From assembly GCA_963931925.1 (NCBI GenBank), contig OZ007580.1, positions 10,956,001-11,020,000 on the forward strand: a stretch of 64,000 nt of DNA. Reading direction: 5' to 3'. Under the pieces are notes generated by a model. That model was not told the DNA's origin. It saw only the letters and a program-made list of their open reading frames with translations, and did not search any database. The position numbers and the translations under genes were made by a program. This stretch comes from Onchidella celtica. Its lineage: Eukaryota; Mollusca; Gastropoda; Systellommatophora; Onchidiidae. Positions 24,630 to 64,000 of the stretch are shown here, in pieces (position 1 is the stretch's first letter; every line of letters starts with the position of its first letter).

Positions 24630-27600
24630 CATACAACAAAAACAAGCCTGTACAGTTAAGAGCAAAAGAATTCACAATGTAAGTCTCAGCTCTGCAACAC
24701 CATCTCATCAAATCATAAACAATCGATTATTTTCTTCGGGTTTCTTTGGCCCTTACCATAAAATCATTTGCCCATGATGAAACAGCAGTTTTCATGACTT
24801 CTGAAGCGAGAACTAATTCTACACCGGTCAAAAGAGAAAGACAAACGGCCAATTCTACGCCGTTTCCATGTCGCCACACAGCAGTTCTGGGAATGTTCAC
24901 AACGCTTCACTGGAACCTCCTACAAGAAAAATTACCATCGAGGACGCCGAGAAGCAATAACCTGTCTTCTCGCGCCCATGGTGATTTAATGGCTACTGGG
25001 TGAATGTCGGATCTTATAACGCTGAACACAATTGATGACGGCATGGACAGAAAGAGTTTACAGTAGATGGACAATACTATGTAACGCCACTGATCATTTT
25101 GGACACTGATAATTCAAACCCACAGACCAATTCTGCTGTACAATTTTTGTAATTTACGATCACCCTAAAAAAATTGTGTTCTTCGCTGGGTAAATACCTT
25201 TTTCCCCCACCTCCCCCCCCCCAAATAAATTTTAGAAAAAAAAAAAACAAGTAATCCTCCGCTTCAAGCACCCGACCTCCGGGGTTACAGGTTTAAGTCG
25301 GCATCCGCTCCCAATAAGTTGTACAGCGCCTGGCGTCGTATCCAGATCTACTGATGTTTTGACAGTTTCCGCATAACAAACACAGTAGCAGATAACAGAG
25401 CTGAGAAAATGGTTCCTCTTCGGACATACACGTGCTACGCAAACTCTACTTAATGTGATTAGCTAACGCGACCTTCATTATAACTTTTTTATCTGTACAA
25501 GGTAATTATGACCCGATCTTCAGACAAAGTGTAGATGCCAACAGATCTATCAACTTGTTTTAACTTTACGGTTTTGGTTCCCATCATGACCGACCATTAT
25601 GATTTTTCTTAGAGTGCAATAGAAGTGCCCTCTTCAAAGAGCCACGCGTGAATGGGGTGTAGTGATATTCCAATTATCCTATGAATGTCAGAACGATGTA
25701 CACGTGCGGGGGAGGACTGTTGGATTACACTGAAGGGTGAAATGTTTACAGCGTGGAGAACGGGTAGGGTGCATCCTTTGATGTTGCTCTGATGTTGCAC
25801 GTCCGGTTAAGTCATAAAAAAGTCTGGGATTGGTTCTGGTTACAAGGCTGAGTATGCTGGTATTGGCACCGTTGGTGGTATTGGTGGTGTAGTCTTGGGA
25901 GGTTTGTTTAAATAATAATAGCAATAATGATGAAAAATATACCATTCGTGACAGAGGAAATATAATATGGGCAGTAATAATGCTGTAATAATGGTCATGT
26001 CATTCACTCGACAATAATAGGCATAACATTACATTACATAATTGGGAATATTCGATTGCGGGGCGCTGAAGTTGTAGCTGAAGCTGCAGCTAATGTAGGC
26101 TATATGCGACTGTAAATCTATTTGTTGTAGCAATACTGATGAAGGAAATTATACCAGCAGAGGACTGAATTACATAAAGACTTGCAGTATGTATTTTAAT
26201 GATGGAACTATAATGAAAGAAAGTTCTTACTTCCCGTAACGCCTTTGCAAAACATCTCCATTCGTTCAGAAAGTAATAAAGAACAACGACCACATACTTT
26301 GTCTAAAACATGACATCTCTTAAGACCGCTCGATTTTATTCAAAATGATGGATGAAGAAAAGATCATAATATCATTGCAGATTTAAACCCCTTCAGCACA
26401 AACGATACTTTTTCCAGAAAACTTGCCCTTCCCACCCCTGAAAGTCAGAACAATGTCCATGATGTGCCCGCCAGCACTTGGCGTTATTTCACTGCAACAA
26501 TCCGGCGCCATTTAAATCATCAAAACAAATACACCGTTAAAGCCGTCTTCCGTTTGAAGTAGTGTTGGGTGTCACAACTATTGGTTCACACGGGATGACA
26601 GGGTGAAACAGTTCCTGAAAACGGAGACGTCTTGACAGAGGCTGGCATTACTGGTGCCGTCGAGCAAACTTATCGTTCAGAGACGCGTGGCTATAATGAT
26701 GGATGTTGTTTTAAATTTGTGGATGTAATCTTTCAAAATAAAAATTAAAAATTAAAAAAGGGTCCACACAACTGTGCGAATCTAGTGAATGAAACAGAAT
26801 ACTATGATATGAAGAAAATTTTACCCTTGCCGACAGTACAGTATCCAGATTCTTGACAGCAGAAAAGTACACGTTTGTTGGATAATACGATAAATGTTCA
26901 GGACCTGAAGCCTGAAGTGCTCTACTCTCTTTTCACAGAATTTCGTTTATAATCTCTTTTCATTATTTCACGCTAAAGTCAGCAAAGTAACGACAGAAAA
27001 CAAAACAAAACAATAAAAAACTACGGCCACATTTCTTCGAATATCCGTTCAGCGTGGTATGGGTGGACATTTCTACAGCACTGCTGGGGCCCCTAGCAGC
27101 CTATTCCATTACGATCTGGATTAAAGTCTGGGAAGCTGAACAGTTCCAGTAAGTGGGGAAAAGATAAGGAATGATGACTTGTGAGGAAATCTTCAGCTTG
27201 TGGTGAGGGTTGAAGCTCAGAAAAGTCAAATATTTCAGAAGGTATGGACAGGACAGACATGCATAAAGTGTTCTGTTCTATTCTGAGTGTCCATTAGTGA
27301 TGTTCCAATTTCATTGTCTTATATGTTTATTGCACGCTCTTGGGCATTGGAGCATTTGTGCAGATGGAAGGGATGTGTGGATTGGGGTGAGTGGATGACA
27401 TATAGATGAATGGGTAGGGAGAGATGGATGGATATGCAAATGACACAGAGGCAAACAGGAAATTGCAAAGTAAATGTCAGTGATAAACAGGCCACTATAT
27501 GGATGGGTAGTGACAGGTAATGGCAGCACAGGCACATGAAATGATGAATGAGGTATACTAGTTGGGTTGGAAAACAAACAGAGACATTTAAGCAACAGAG

Positions 27601-27730
27601 CAGTTCCAAAGACAGATTAAATATATGACAAAATGATCGGTCAAAAGAAAAGCTACTACAAACACACAGGACAGATATAAGATTTTAGAAAGAAAGTAAG
27701 ATAAAGGGGGACAATACAGTTTGTACTCAC
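24630..27730. other. Non-coding, no recognisable gene
   Basis: AT-rich sequence directly downstream of exon 18's donor on the minus strand, so it is presumably intron. A degenerate GATG/TGGA-rich patch lies around 27,340-27,440. I looked for CNH-domain motifs on the minus strand and recognised none. Confidence 0.5.
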
Positions 27731-63785
<36,055 letters not shown>

Positions 63786-63944
63786 CTGGGAAAGAAAGCA
63801 AATTAATTTGTCAAAAATGGTTGTTTTCACGCCTAAGCCAAAGACGCCACTAAAGATTGGAATGTGAACAAATTTACCTGGGTGTAAAATTCACAGTAAA
63901 CTGAAAAGATATAAAGGCCAAGTGGTTGGAAAGAAGGGGGAAAA

Positions 63945-64000
63945 GAAGGAAAGGAGGAAGGAAGGAAGGAAGGAAGGAAGGAAGGAAGGAAGGAAGGAAG
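63945..64000. repeat. (GGAA)n microsatellite, cut by window edge
   Basis: GGAA units run to the last base, preceded by imperfect purine-rich sequence. Lies in the intron before the first kinase exon found. Confidence 0.95.

Overview
This is eukaryotic DNA, most likely from a mollusc and plausibly a gastropod. There are no operons and no bacterial-type gene density. Short exons with GT/AG boundaries are separated by introns of about 0.4 to 8 kb. Microsatellites, poly-C/poly-G tracts, small DNA transposons, SINE remnants and a CR1/L2-type LINE fill the non-coding part. The species call is inference from repeat style only.

The only gene I can support is a minus-strand germinal-centre kinase of the Misshapen/NIK family (MAP4K4, TNIK and MINK1 in vertebrates; misshapen in flies). 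Eighteen exons lie between 63,785 and 27,731. All splice phases agree, giving 544 continuous codons without a stop. They encode most of the kinase domain, the conserved segment after it, a low-complexity linker (poly-Gln, Pro/Gln/His, Ser/Ala), an acidic block, and a stretch matching the family's ETxSxxMVIHE...EGTLxxR region. The exon with the start codon and glycine-rich loop must lie beyond 64,000. The exons for the C-terminal citron-homology (CNH) domain are not visible and probably lie left of position 1. The linker is much shorter than in vertebrate orthologues and lacks the long coiled coil.

Layout. 1-27,730: no recognisable exon; microsatellites, a 56-bp triplication, a tRNA-derived SINE remnant and several AT/homeodomain-site-rich islands that could be regulatory; either a very long intron or intergenic. 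27,731-45,748: exons 18 to 6 as numbered here, with introns holding one hAT-like MITE, three TTAA-flanked piggyBac-like elements, a TIR element, a compound foldback insertion and a CT-rich minisatellite next to a splice donor. 45,749-53,929: 8.2-kb intron with a 5'-truncated LINE. 53,930-64,000: exons 5 to 1, with an intron carrying a roughly 20-copy, 42-bp minisatellite that creates long but spurious open frames.

No RNA gene, CRISPR array or prokaryotic-style system was seen. The most interesting material is the density of small non-autonomous DNA transposons inside one kinase gene, the minisatellites, and the shortened linker of the kinase.
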